Assembly (NCBI RefSeq): GCF_011752625.1
Contig: NZ_VWXD01000004.1
Coordinates: forward strand, 558,001 to 622,000
Reading direction: 5' to 3'
From: Candidatus Pantoea formicae
Lineage (GTDB): Bacteria > Pseudomonadota > Gammaproteobacteria > Enterobacterales > Enterobacteriaceae
DNA: 64,000 nucleotides
Shown here: positions 56,119 through 64,000 of the stretch, piece by piece
How the letters are laid out: every line of letters starts with the position of its first letter
Numbering within the stretch: position 1 is the first letter of the stretch
Notes under the pieces: model-generated
Database searches by the model: none
Seen by the model: the letters and a program-made list of their open reading frames with translations, nothing else
Told to the model about the DNA's origin: nothing
Program-made: the position numbers and the translations under genes

Positions 56119-56274
56119 GGTAGATGTCGCATTAATTCATTGAATTTTATGGGAGATTCAAAAAGCAGAATAGCGGCGCGTGATGAAATTCACTAATAGG
56201 TGGTGCAATAAAAACCTCTGTCAAAGAGCGGCACGGTGCATTGCGTTGCTATTAGCGTATTGCCGCAATAAGCA

Positions 56275-56292
56275 AGCGCGATAAATCGCGCT
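56275..56292. repeat. REP-like palindrome
   Basis: AGCGCGAT-AA-ATCGCGCT, perfect 8-base arms, followed by GCTACGAGAATTTGG. It resembles the units at 30.75 kb. Located between the pspG promoter region and the dusA stop. Confidence 0.65.
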
Positions 56293-56310
56293 GCTACGAG
56301 AATTTGGCAA

Positions 56311-57306
56311 TTACGCTTCCTGTGGGATTTTATCTGCGACCAGTGCCAGCGCCGCTTCCAGCACACGCACGTCAGCGCCCGGCTTATGGGCATTTTCGCT
56401 TAAATGACGGCGCCACTGGCGTGCGCCTGGAATGCCTTGGAACAGACCCAACATATGACGCGTAACGTGACCCAGATAGGTCCCTTTGCTCAGTTCAGCT
56501 TCTATGTAAGGATACATTGAACGTACCACTGCGACGGGGTCGACTAACGGCGTATCACGGCCAAACAACTCACGATCCACTTGCGCCAGAATGCCAGGGT
56601 TTTGATAAGCTTCGCGGCCCATCATCACGCCATCCATGTGATGTAAATGCACTTTCGCCTCTTCCAGCGTCTTAATGCCCCCATTGATGGCCATGGTAAG
56701 TGCAGGAAAATCACGCTTCAGTTGGTAAACACGCGGATAGTCCAGCGGTGGAATTTCGCGGTTCTCTTTAGGGCTCAGTCCAGAAAGCCAAGCCTTGCGG
56801 GCATGAATAATAAAGGTGTCACAGTTGCCTCTATCAGCAACTGTACCAATGAAATCACACAGGAATTCATAGCTATCCTGCTCATCAATACCAATGCGGG
56901 TTTTCACTGTCACCGGAATGCTCACCACATCGCGCATGGCTTTGATGCAGTCAGCCACCAAGGCTGCATCCCCCATCAGGCAGGCGCCAAAACGACCATT
57001 CTGGACGCGATCGGATGGACAGCCCACATTGAGGTTGACCTCATCATAGCCCCGCTCCTCAGCCAGCTTCGCGCACTGCGCTAACGCCGCAGGATCGCTG
57101 CCGCCGAGCTGTAGTGCGAGTGGGTGCTCCGCTTCGCTATAGGCAAGATAATCGCCTTTGCCGTGAATGATGGCGCCGGTTGTCACCATTTCGGTATACA
57201 GCAGCGTATCGCCGCTTAGTTGACGGTGAAAATAACGACAGTGGCGATCGGTCCAGTCCAGCATCGGGGCGATTGAAAAACGTTGCGAAGAGAAAGTATC
57301 GGTCAT
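56311..57306 (-). CDS. dusA: tRNA-dihydrouridine(20/20a) synthase
   Basis: FMN enzyme reducing uridines 20 and 20a in the tRNA D-loop. 331 residues with the Dus signature [36 protein letters not shown] containing the catalytic cysteine near residue 100, [10 protein letters not shown] and the FMN-phosphate region [10 protein letters not shown] with [15 protein letters not shown]. The ATG at 57306 is chosen; the only in-frame upstream start is TTG. Conserved neighbour of zur and pspG. Confidence 0.96.
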   Translation of the reverse strand: MTDTFSSQRFSIAPMLDWTDRHCRYFHRQLSGDTLLYTEMVTTGAIIHGKGDYLAYSEAEHPLALQLGGSDPAALAQCAKLAEERGYDEVNLNVGCPSDRVQNGRFGACLMGDAALVADCIKAMRDVVSIPVTVKTRIGIDEQDSYEFLCDFIGTVADRGNCDTFIIHARKAWLSGLSPKENREIPPLDYPRVYQLKRDFPALTMAINGGIKTLEEAKVHLHHMDGVMMGREAYQNPGILAQVDRELFGRDTPLVDPVAVVRSMYPYIEAELSKGTYLGHVTRHMLGLFQGIPGARQWRRHLSENAHKPGADVRVLEAALALVADKIPQEA

Positions 57307-57401
57307 GAAACGCAGCAAATCCGGTGTTAGTTAAATGATGAGAAACTGCGCAATCATATCACAGCTAGAACGGGCGACACAGCCGCCCGTTTGGAAGGGA
57401 T

Positions 57402-58652
57402 TTAGAAGTTAAAGCCGAGCTGCAACATGCCGCCCCAGGTATTGTCGTCGCCCACGGAACCGGCAAGATCCAGATGCACCGTATTGTTGAAAGGTGAGAC
57501 ACCTAAACCAGCAGTGAAGACATTGGTATCATTTGATTTCATATCCGCTCGATAACCGGCACGCAGCGCCAGCCAATCCAGCACCCGATATTCAGCACCG
57601 ACACCCGCATACTGGCTGCTCTCTTCAGACTTAAACCTTTTGGTTTCAGTCAGATCCACATCACCAGCCAGCGTGAACGCACCATAATTCCATGCCACAC
57701 CGGAAGTCACCAGCGGACGGATCTGGTAAGTATCGCGATAGCCTTCTACGGTTTTGGTTTCAAGATCGCGCGAAATCAAGTTCTGGCCGGTCACACCGAC
57801 AGTCCAGTGTTCACCAAAATCAGTCGCAACACCCGCATCGATGTTGAAACCGGTATCTGAACTGCGGAATTCACTGTTGTTGATGTTACTTTTATCGAAG
57901 TTATAAATACTGGCGGTGTAGTTGTAGAGCCAGGTTTTTTGCAGCTTAGGTGTTACGCCAACGGAAACGGGATGGCCGGCGATATCAAACTCATGCGCTA
58001 GTGCAATACCATAGTCGGTGACCAACGCCGCCAGACCATGACCGCTTGAGCTCAGTTTATCTTGATCACCTGGCACGGGAATCACTGTGCCATTAGCAAC
58101 ACCGCGCAGATAGGTAATATCACTATCCACCACGTTAGCCTGCACACTGGCTGTACCGTAGGCTTTGGTAATGAAGGCAAAAGGCAGCGTTTCATTCGGT
58201 ACCGTAACGGCAAAAGCGACACCCGCAGTACCGTGCGCTTTATCACCTTTTAAGCCTTCAAGCTGATTCGCCATATCACCAGCAGCAGCCTTTAACTCCG
58301 GATAACCTCTTAAATAGTCTGCAAAAGTCAGGTTGTCGACCACATCTTTATAGCGATCAACACTGTCTGAAATGTCATCCACTTTGTTAATTAATTTGTC
58401 TTTATCCGTAACCTGAACACCGGCTGAAGGGAAAATGATGCTGACGTTATCTTCAGGTTTGGCTTTGGTCATCAATGCCGGGTTAGCCAGCACTGCGGAA
58501 CCCCAGGTGGAGGAGGCTACGCCAGTGCCTCCCATCGCATCGTTACGTGCGTCATACCATGTACCCGCTGCCAGAGCTGAAGAAGAAAGAAATACTGCAT
58601 TCAAACCAATAAGATAAGCTACTTTTTTGCGCCTGAATAATGTCTTCACCAT
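57402..58652 (-). CDS. TraF-like (PF13729 type) outer membrane protein
   Basis: 416 residues with a signal sequence (KKVAYLIGLNAVFLSSSALA) and a mature part starting GTWYDARNDAMGGTGVAS, the pattern of the TraF_2 family, which is related to FadL/OmpP1-type barrels. It ends GGMLQLGFNF with terminal Phe, as in BAM substrates. The family is commonly labelled conjugal transfer protein TraF, but no transfer genes are here and a conjugation role is not supported. Probably an outer-membrane beta-barrel of unknown substrate. Confidence 0.8.
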   Translation of the reverse strand: MVKTLFRRKKVAYLIGLNAVFLSSSALAAGTWYDARNDAMGGTGVASSTWGSAVLANPALMTKAKPEDNVSIIFPSAGVQVTDKDKLINKVDDISDSVDRYKDVVDNLTFADYLRGYPELKAAAGDMANQLEGLKGDKAHGTAGVAFAVTVPNETLPFAFITKAYGTASVQANVVDSDITYLRGVANGTVIPVPGDQDKLSSSGHGLAALVTDYGIALAHEFDIAGHPVSVGVTPKLQKTWLYNYTASIYNFDKSNINNSEFRSSDTGFNIDAGVATDFGEHWTVGVTGQNLISRDLETKTVEGYRDTYQIRPLVTSGVAWNYGAFTLAGDVDLTETKRFKSEESSQYAGVGAEYRVLDWLALRAGYRADMKSNDTNVFTAGLGVSPFNNTVHLDLAGSVGDDNTWGGMLQLGFNF

Positions 58653-59105
58653 GAGCCTGCCATCACCTTTGAAATGTCGCTGAATAACTCAGAAACGAAA
58701 CAGTTTAGTTAGCCACTATTCTGAACGCTGGCTAACGCATCATTGCTGTGAATTAAAAGGAAATAGCGCTGCTATTCGCAGAATTGGCTGCAGAGTCACC
58801 ATTCTGCTGTTTTGTTATGCAGAAAAATAAACAATGAGTAAATTGAGACCAAACATTACTTAAGGTCTTTTGAACCTTAGACGCTAACTTGGTGAGTTGC
58901 AAAGCAAAAAAAGGACAAGTTTTATGCTATCTGGCTGATTTATTAGAGAGGACGAAATATGAGTGTGAGACGACATTGAAATAACCGTAAAGTTAATCTT
59001 TTGATTAGAAGGGATTTTTCCGACTCATTTCAGGGTAAAAAGCAATCACAGCAGGGTAAAAGTTTGTGTGATAAAATAACATCGCCTTCAACCTGGAGAA
59101 CGCTT
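58653..59105. other. Divergent intergenic region, TraF-like gene / zur
   Basis: 453 AT-rich bases between divergent genes. It holds both promoters. I see a weak TAAAAT -10-like sequence about 35 bases before zur and a 6-base inverted repeat (TAAGGT / ACCTTA, near 58860), but no operator I would name. Confidence 0.45.
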
Positions 59106-59624
59106 ATGTCTAACCTCACGCCCGAACAACTGCTCACTCAGGCAGAATCACTTTGCCTTGACCGTGGCGTGCGCCTGACGACTCAACGTGCGGAAGTACT
59201 GCGCCTGATGGCTGAACAAAACGGTTCGATCAGTGCCTATGATCTTTTAGATCAGTTACGCATCAGCGAGCCGCAGGCAAAACCACCGACGATTTACCGC
59301 GCCTTGGACTTCCTGTTAGAACAGGGTTTTATTCACCGGGTCGAGTCCAATAATAGTTATGTCGTCTGCCACCACTTTGATGAGCCCGCTCATACCTCTG
59401 TCATGCTGGTATGCGATGGCTGCGCCGCTGTCAGTGAGAAACATGCTCACGGGGTGGAGAAGATTATTTCTGGGTTAGCAGATCAGGCAGGGTTCTCGCT
59501 TAGACACACCGTAATTGAAGCGCATGGATTATGCGAAAATTGTGCAGAGAGAGCCGCTTGTAAGCACCACGATAGCTGCGATCACGATCATGACGTGGAA
59601 AACAAAAAGAAGCCCAGGAAGTGA
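59106..59624 (+). CDS. zur: Zinc uptake regulator Zur
   Basis: Fur-family zinc-responsive repressor, 172 residues (E. coli 171). Winged helix: RLTTQRAEVLRLMAEQNGSI and PPTIYRALDFLLEQGFIHRV. Metal-binding residues in VVCHHFDEPAHTSVMLVCDGC and in the C-terminal CENCAERAAC, followed by a His/Asp-rich tail HHDSCDHDHD. Starting at 59106 gives the family N-terminus MSNLTPEQLL; a longer frame from 59001 is unlike Zur. Confidence 0.96.
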   Translation: MSNLTPEQLLTQAESLCLDRGVRLTTQRAEVLRLMAEQNGSISAYDLLDQLRISEPQAKPPTIYRALDFLLEQGFIHRVESNNSYVVCHHFDEPAHTSVMLVCDGCAAVSEKHAHGVEKIISGLADQAGFSLRHTVIEAHGLCENCAERAACKHHDSCDHDHDVENKKKPRK

Positions 59625-59694
59625 TGGATGGCACATCCTTGTGCCGTGCCGACGGGTGATCGGCGGGGTAGGAACACATCATATTCAGGCTGAG

Positions 59695-59907
59695 TTACCA
59701 GCGATAATCCTTGTTGTGACTTTCCCAGTCTTTCACTTCGCTCTCAGCTTGATCTTTAGCGTAGCCATATCGTTCCTGAATTTTACCGACAAGCTGGTCA
59801 CGCTTACCTTCAATCACGGTAAGATCATCATCCGTCAGCTTGCCCCATTTTTCCTTAAACTTACCTTTAAACTGCTTCCAGTTACCGCTTGCTTCGTCTT
59901 TGTTCAT
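59695..59907 (-). CDS. yjbJ: CsbD-family stress protein YjbJ
   Basis: 70 residues (E. coli YjbJ 69). The short charged CsbD pattern is complete: MNKDEASGNWKQFKGKFKEK, WGKLTDDDLTVIEGKRDQLV and KIQERYGYAKDQAESEVKDW. Abundant, stress-induced and of unknown function. Starting at 59907 has GGAGGATTATT upstream. Between zur and dinF as in E. coli. Confidence 0.94.
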   Translation of the reverse strand: MNKDEASGNWKQFKGKFKEKWGKLTDDDLTVIEGKRDQLVGKIQERYGYAKDQAESEVKDWESHNKDYRW

Positions 59908-60071
59908 AATAATCCTCCACGTCATCCTGAGTGAGATGTGATGAATCCCTAAGAAAACAGGGAAACACCCATACAACGCGCTACTCATTTGCGCCGTTTG
60001 AGATAATTATAGTAGCCAGCCGGCATTGCGCAAAAAAATACAGAATAATCTGTATGTTACGCTTCGCTTAT

Positions 60072-61394
60072 TCATGCGGTGAACCAACTGTCGCGCTGCC
60101 AGTGACGACGCCAAACCCACCATAAGGTTAATCCACGCAGTGTGAGGAAAACCGTCACCGCCAGCCATAAGCCATGGTTGCCAAGCCATGGCAGCGTCAA
60201 CAACGCGAGACCATATCCGACTGCCGCCATCACCATGCTATTGCGCATTTCACGCCCGCGTGTTGCGCCGATGAACATGCCATCCAGCAAATAACACCAC
60301 ACCCCCACCAGCGGCATAATCACCTGCCAGAGCAAGTAGCGGTCAGCCATTTCTCGTAATGGCTCAATCGATGTCAAAAGAGCCACAATGTACGGCCCCG
60401 TGAAGGCATAGATCACAGCAAACATGAGTGCGACTATGCCCGCCTGGCGGCAAGCTGCATGCCAGATCAGTAACAAACGACTGCGATCTTTCGCACCGAC
60501 GGCCTCACCCGAGCAGGCTTCCACTGCATAGGCAAAGCCATCTAGCGCGTAAGCAGTAAAAGTCAGGAACATCAGCAGTACGGCGTTGACCGCCACCACA
60601 TCTGGCCCAATACGCGCCCCTAATAGAGTGAGAGAGGCAAAACAAATTTGCACCATTAATGACCGCAACATGATGTCGCGATTCAGGCGAAAAAGACGTG
60701 CCGCATCGCCACGCCAACTGTTCTTCAACAAGTTAAAATGAACACCACGCATTTTCAGGACGCGCGCGACCATCCACAAGCCCACCCCCAGCGTGACGTA
60801 CTCTGCTAGCGCGGTCGCCCCAGCCGCCCCTGCCACGCCCCAATGGAGCTTCAGCACGAACAACAAATCAAGCAGGATATTCACCAGGTTACCGACAATC
60901 AGCAGCACCATAGGTGCACGGGCATATTGCACACCTAAGAGCCAACCCAGGATCACCAAATTAGCCAGCGTGGCGGGCGCACTTAACCAGCGAATCTCGA
61001 TAAAGATCTGTGCCTGTTGTTGCACCTCTGGGCTCCCTCCCATCAGGGTTGCCGCAAGGCTACTGGCGGGTGTACGCAGCAACACAAACAACACACCGGC
61101 AACCAGTGCAATCAGTAATGGCTGTGTTAACGCACGCGCCAGCGCAGTTTTATCATTCGCGCCAAAGGCCTGCGCCGTTAAACCGGTGGTACTCATACGG
61201 AGGAACAGTAGCAACATAAAGATGAAGCTGGTCGCCGTCGTGCCAACCGCAACCCCACCGAGGTAAATTGGGCTATCAAGATGGCCGATGACTGCTGTGT
61301 CAACGACTCCCAGCAAAGGGACCGTGATATTGGAGAGGATCATCGGCAGCGCCAGCCGCCACAAAGCTTTATCAGAAGAGGAAAACAGCCGCAT
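60072..61394 (-). CDS. dinF: MATE-family transporter DinF
   Basis: 440-residue, 12-span multidrug/toxin extrusion protein. MATE features include PMILSNITVPLLGVVDTAVIGHL at the N-terminus (residues 17-39) and the second-half start RSLMVQICFASLTLLGARIG. It lies 131 bases past lexA on the same strand, forming the SOS-regulated lexA-dinF operon. In E. coli DinF protects against oxidative stress; the substrate is uncertain. Confidence 0.95.
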   Translation of the reverse strand: MRLFSSSDKALWRLALPMILSNITVPLLGVVDTAVIGHLDSPIYLGGVAVGTTATSFIFMLLLFLRMSTTGLTAQAFGANDKTALARALTQPLLIALVAGVLFVLLRTPASSLAATLMGGSPEVQQQAQIFIEIRWLSAPATLANLVILGWLLGVQYARAPMVLLIVGNLVNILLDLLFVLKLHWGVAGAAGATALAEYVTLGVGLWMVARVLKMRGVHFNLLKNSWRGDAARLFRLNRDIMLRSLMVQICFASLTLLGARIGPDVVAVNAVLLMFLTFTAYALDGFAYAVEACSGEAVGAKDRSRLLLIWHAACRQAGIVALMFAVIYAFTGPYIVALLTSIEPLREMADRYLLWQVIMPLVGVWCYLLDGMFIGATRGREMRNSMVMAAVGYGLALLTLPWLGNHGLWLAVTVFLTLRGLTLWWVWRRHWQRDSWFTA

Positions 61395-61525
61395 CCGCCC
61401 GTTCCATGATTGCGAGGATCAGTCTGATTGCGCCTGTAGCAGCGTTAGAGACTGATGTGGATACTTAAAACAGTAGACTGCGGTCAGCCAAGGGACTCAC
61501 CGCAGCGGGGGAATTCAAAGAACGA

Positions 61526-62140
61526 TCAGAGCCACTCACCGTTGCGCACGATGCCAACAGCCAGCCCTTCTACGGTCAGCGACTGTTCGCGGGTATCCAC
61601 GATAATCGGCTGGAAATCCGTGTTTTCTGGCAGAAGATGGACAATCGCACCCTGTTTCTTCCAGCGCTTTACCGTCACTTCGTCATCGATGCGGGCGACA
61701 ACGACTTGGCCGTTGCGCACTTCTTGGGTTTTATGCACGGCGAGCAGATCGCCATCCATAATCCCGATATCTTTCATCGACATTCCGCTGACACGCAACA
61801 AGAAATCCGCATTCGGTTTGAAGAGATTGGCATCAACTTGGTAGTGGGCTTCAATGTGTTCCTGAGCAAGCAGGGGTTCACCGGCGGCGACACGGCCAAT
61901 CAACGGTAAGCCTTCAGCAACCTCTTCTTCCATCAACAGGCGAATCCCGCGAGAAGCGCCTGAAACAATTTCAATAACGCCTTTACGCGCCAGTGCTTTC
62001 AGGTGTTCTTCAGCAGCGTTGGGCGAGCGAAATCCCAGCTGCGCGGCAATTTCAGCACGCGTTGGCGGCATGCCCGTCTGGTTTATATGGTCGCGAATCA
62101 GGTCATAAACCTGCTGCTGCCTTGCTGTTAACGCTTTCAT
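61526..62140 (-). CDS. lexA: SOS repressor LexA
   Basis: 204 residues (E. coli 202). Winged helix: [18 protein letters not shown] and [15 protein letters not shown]. The self-cleavage bond is Ala86-Gly87 in VAAGEP, and the catalytic pair is Ser121 (in SGMSMKD) and Lys158 (in VTVKRW), each two residues later than in E. coli. Two LexA boxes directly upstream show autoregulation. Followed by dinF. Confidence 0.98.
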   Translation of the reverse strand: MKALTARQQQVYDLIRDHINQTGMPPTRAEIAAQLGFRSPNAAEEHLKALARKGVIEIVSGASRGIRLLMEEEVAEGLPLIGRVAAGEPLLAQEHIEAHYQVDANLFKPNADFLLRVSGMSMKDIGIMDGDLLAVHKTQEVRNGQVVVARIDDEVTVKRWKKQGAIVHLLPENTDFQPIIVDTREQSLTVEGLAVGIVRNGEWL

Positions 62141-62148
62141 CCCGCCCC

Positions 62149-62183
62149 CTGGTTGTTTATACAGTCGCTGTGAGTATATACAG
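62149..62183. promoter_or_regulatory. Two LexA boxes of the lexA-dinF operon
   Basis: CTGGTTGTTTATACAG (62149-62164) and CTGTGAGTATATACAG (62168-62183) each keep CTG-N10-CAG, in tandem just before the lexA start, the E. coli arrangement. Confidence 0.95.
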
Positions 62184-62245
62184 GTATTGGCGAAATGAAA
62201 ACCGAAAGTGAGGGAAATATCAGCGGTTTGACGTTTGTGGAAGGC

Positions 62246-62614
62246 CTATCGCAAATGCGACCAGAGCACTGCGATCCAGACAAAAATCGCCAGTATAATG
62301 GTCAGCAACACAGCCGCGGAGCCCATATCTTTTGCCCGCCCCGCAAGTGGATGCCGTTCCTGACCGATGCGATCGACTACCGCTTCGATGGCGCTATTAA
62401 GGATTTCCACAATGATCACCAACACGACAGAACCAATCATCAGTACGCGGGAAATGGCATCCACATCTAGCCAACAGGCCACAATGATCGCCACGATAGC
62501 CGCCATCGCTTCCTGTCGGAATGCAGCTTCATGTTGCCAGGCCGCACGCAGCCCCTGCCAGGAATAGCCGGCAGCATTTATAATTCTTTGAAAACCGGTG
62601 ACGTTATTTGCCAT
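62246..62614 (-). CDS. dgkA: Diacylglycerol kinase
   Basis: Small trimeric inner-membrane kinase recycling diacylglycerol to phosphatidate. 122 residues (E. coli 122). Contains the family pattern EAAFRQEA, EILNSAIEAVVDRIG near residues 69-83 with the catalytic glutamates, and AKDMGSAAVLLT. Divergent from plsB, with which it shares phospholipid metabolism. Confidence 0.97.
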   Translation of the reverse strand: MANNVTGFQRIINAAGYSWQGLRAAWQHEAAFRQEAMAAIVAIIVACWLDVDAISRVLMIGSVVLVIIVEILNSAIEAVVDRIGQERHPLAGRAKDMGSAAVLLTIILAIFVWIAVLWSHLR

Positions 62615-62741
62615 GCTCGTGGAACCCTTGGTTTATTTTGACGTCAATGTCTGGGCAGCCTGAAGTCGTGTCACCACAGATCTTCGCTGCACTTTCTGGT
62701 ATGCTTGCCGCGCTTTGCTAACAAGAGGCTTTAAGTTGTCT

Positions 62742-64000
62742 ATGTCAGGTTGGCGTAAACTCTATTACAAATTATTGAATTTACCACTATCATTTTTGGT
62801 AAAAAGTAAGGTCATTCCGACCGATCCTATCTCAGAACATGGGATCGATCCGACACGTCCTGTGATGTATGTTTTGCCTTATGATTCAAAGGCCGACTTG
62901 CTCACACTACGGGCGCAATGTCTTAGTCATGACCTGCCCGACCCTCTGGCTCCGCTGGAGATCGATGGCACTCTGCTGCCGCGCCACGTGTTCATTCACG
63001 ATGGCCCGCGTGTATTCCCCTATTTCGTGGCCAATCCAGAGTCCGTGAAGCTCTTTCACGACTATCTCGATCTGCACCGCAGTAACCCTGATCTTGACGT
63101 CCAAATGCTGCCGGTTTCGGTCATGTTTGGCCGCGCACCGGGCCGTGAAATTCAGGGTGAAGACACTCCGCACCTGCGCATCCTGAATGGGGTGCAGAAG
63201 TTCTTCGCCATTTTGTGGCACGGCCGGGATAGTTTTGTACGCTTCTCACCGACCGTTTCACTGCGTCAGATGGCAACAGAACACGGTACTGACAAGTCGA
63301 TCGCACAGAAACTGGCACGAGTGGCGCGCATACACTTTGCTCGACAACGTCTGGCTGCCGTTGGTCCGCGCCTGCCAGCGCGTCAGGATCTGTTCAACAA
63401 GCTGCTGCAATCGAAAGCCATTGAAAAAGCGGTAGAAGATGAAGCGCGCAGTAAAAAGATTTCGCATGAGAAAGCCCAGCAGAATGCCGTCGAAATGATG
63501 GAAGAAGTGGCAGCTGACTTCTCATACGAAGCGATTCGCGTCACCGACCGCGTGATGGGCTGGCTGTGGAGCCGCCTCTATCAGGGCATCAATGTCAACG
63601 GTGGCGAGCGCGTCCGCCAGCTGGCGCAAGATGGCCACGAGATTGTCTATGTGCCCTGCCATCGCAGCCACATGGATTATCTGCTGCTCTCTTATGTGCT
63701 CTATCATCAAGGCTTGGTGCCTCCGCACATTGCGGCTGGGATTAACCTGAACTTCTGGCCAGCAGGTCCGATTTTCCGCCGCCTGGGTGCCTTCTTTATC
63801 CGTCGTACCTTCAAGGGCAATAAGCTCTACTCCACCGTATTCCGTGAATATCTCGGCGAATTGTTCAGCCGTGGTTATTCGGTAGAGTACTTTGTAGAAG
63901 GTGGACGCTCGCGTACCGGCCGTTTGCTGGATCCCAAAACCGGCACCCTGTCGATGACGCTGCAAGCGATGCTGCGCGGTGGCAGCCGCCCTATCACTTT
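62742..64000 (+). CDS. plsB: Glycerol-3-phosphate acyltransferase, partial at window edge
   Basis: First enzyme of phospholipid synthesis, acylating glycerol-3-phosphate at the inner membrane. The first 419 codons of about 807 are present. The start [17 protein letters not shown] matches E. coli PlsB, and the acyltransferase domain has the catalytic H-X4-D motif in [14 protein letters not shown] (near residue 306) plus [17 protein letters not shown] and [10 protein letters not shown] substrate-binding motifs. The C-terminal half lies beyond the window. Confidence 0.97.
   Translation, partial: MSGWRKLYYKLLNLPLSFLVKSKVIPTDPISEHGIDPTRPVMYVLPYDSKADLLTLRAQCLSHDLPDPLAPLEIDGTLLPRHVFIHDGPRVFPYFVANPESVKLFHDYLDLHRSNPDLDVQMLPVSVMFGRAPGREIQGEDTPHLRILNGVQKFFAILWHGRDSFVRFSPTVSLRQMATEHGTDKSIAQKLARVARIHFARQRLAAVGPRLPARQDLFNKLLQSKAIEKAVEDEARSKKISHEKAQQNAVEMMEEVAADFSYEAIRVTDRVMGWLWSRLYQGINVNGGERVRQLAQDGHEIVYVPCHRSHMDYLLLSYVLYHQGLVPPHIAAGINLNFWPAGPIFRRLGAFFIRRTFKGNKLYSTVFREYLGELFSRGYSVEYFVEGGRSRTGRLLDPKTGTLSMTLQAMLRGGSRPIT

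Noticed and set aside
57402..58652. Evidence of a conjugative element from the TraF-like protein
   Set aside because: The family label is historical; no pilus, relaxase or coupling genes are present, and the flanks dusA and zur are conserved core genes.

Overview
The window is a piece of an enterobacterial chromosome, most likely Erwiniaceae and close to Pantoea (inference from gene content, protein similarity recalled from E. coli, and the periplasmic gluconate dehydrogenase and small palindromic repeats common in that group). Gene order from about 21.7 kb to the right edge follows, in inverted orientation, the E. coli 92-minute region: gltP, acs-yjcH-actP, yjcE, yjcD (ghxP), soxR/soxS, yjcB, ssb/uvrA, yjbR, tyrB, dnaB, qorA, pspG, dusA, zur, yjbJ, dinF-lexA, dgkA/plsB. 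No rRNA or tRNA gene, CRISPR array, complete insertion sequence or prophage was seen.

Left part (1-21.7 kb, accessory relative to E. coli). A membrane gluconate 2-dehydrogenase operon runs off the left edge. It is followed by the peptide transporter sbmA, a one-piece ATP-dependent dihydroxyacetone kinase, a YncE-like beta-propeller with a Fur-like box, a small DUF1471 protein, a NepI-like efflux pump with a divergent AraC regulator, the aerotaxis receptor aer, a 2027-residue autotransporter, the N-acetylmuramate uptake and catabolism pair murQP, and a hicA-hicB toxin-antitoxin pair that lies between two identical terminators.

Middle (21.7-37.3 kb). Acetate scavenging genes (acs, yjcH, actP) are split by an ERIC repeat. 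A lrgA-lrgB holin-like pair carries a single-base frameshift in lrgB and has a divergent LysR regulator. Then come the antiporter yjcE, the guanine/hypoxanthine permease ghxP with a PurR-like box, a dense repeat and hairpin region at 34.3-34.97 kb, a glutathione transferase, and the soxR/soxS redox switch with a canonical SoxR operator.

Accessory island between yjcB and ssb (37.3-44.8 kb). It holds a flippase and TupA-like ATP-grasp operon, an AT-rich segment with a short IS3-transposase-derived protein lacking a catalytic domain, an EamA exporter with an AraC regulator, a cysteine hydrolase, and a Xre/RES toxin-antitoxin operon with a double-palindrome operator.

Right part (44.9-64 kb). Housekeeping DNA repair, replication and envelope genes: ssb and uvrA around a LexA box, tyrB, dnaB, qorA, pspG with a sigma-54-type promoter, dusA, zur, lexA-dinF with two LexA boxes, dgkA, and plsB running off the right edge. 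In the slot where E. coli carries alr, between dnaB and tyrB, there is instead an AsnC-family regulator and a YitT-type membrane protein with nested palindromes between them.
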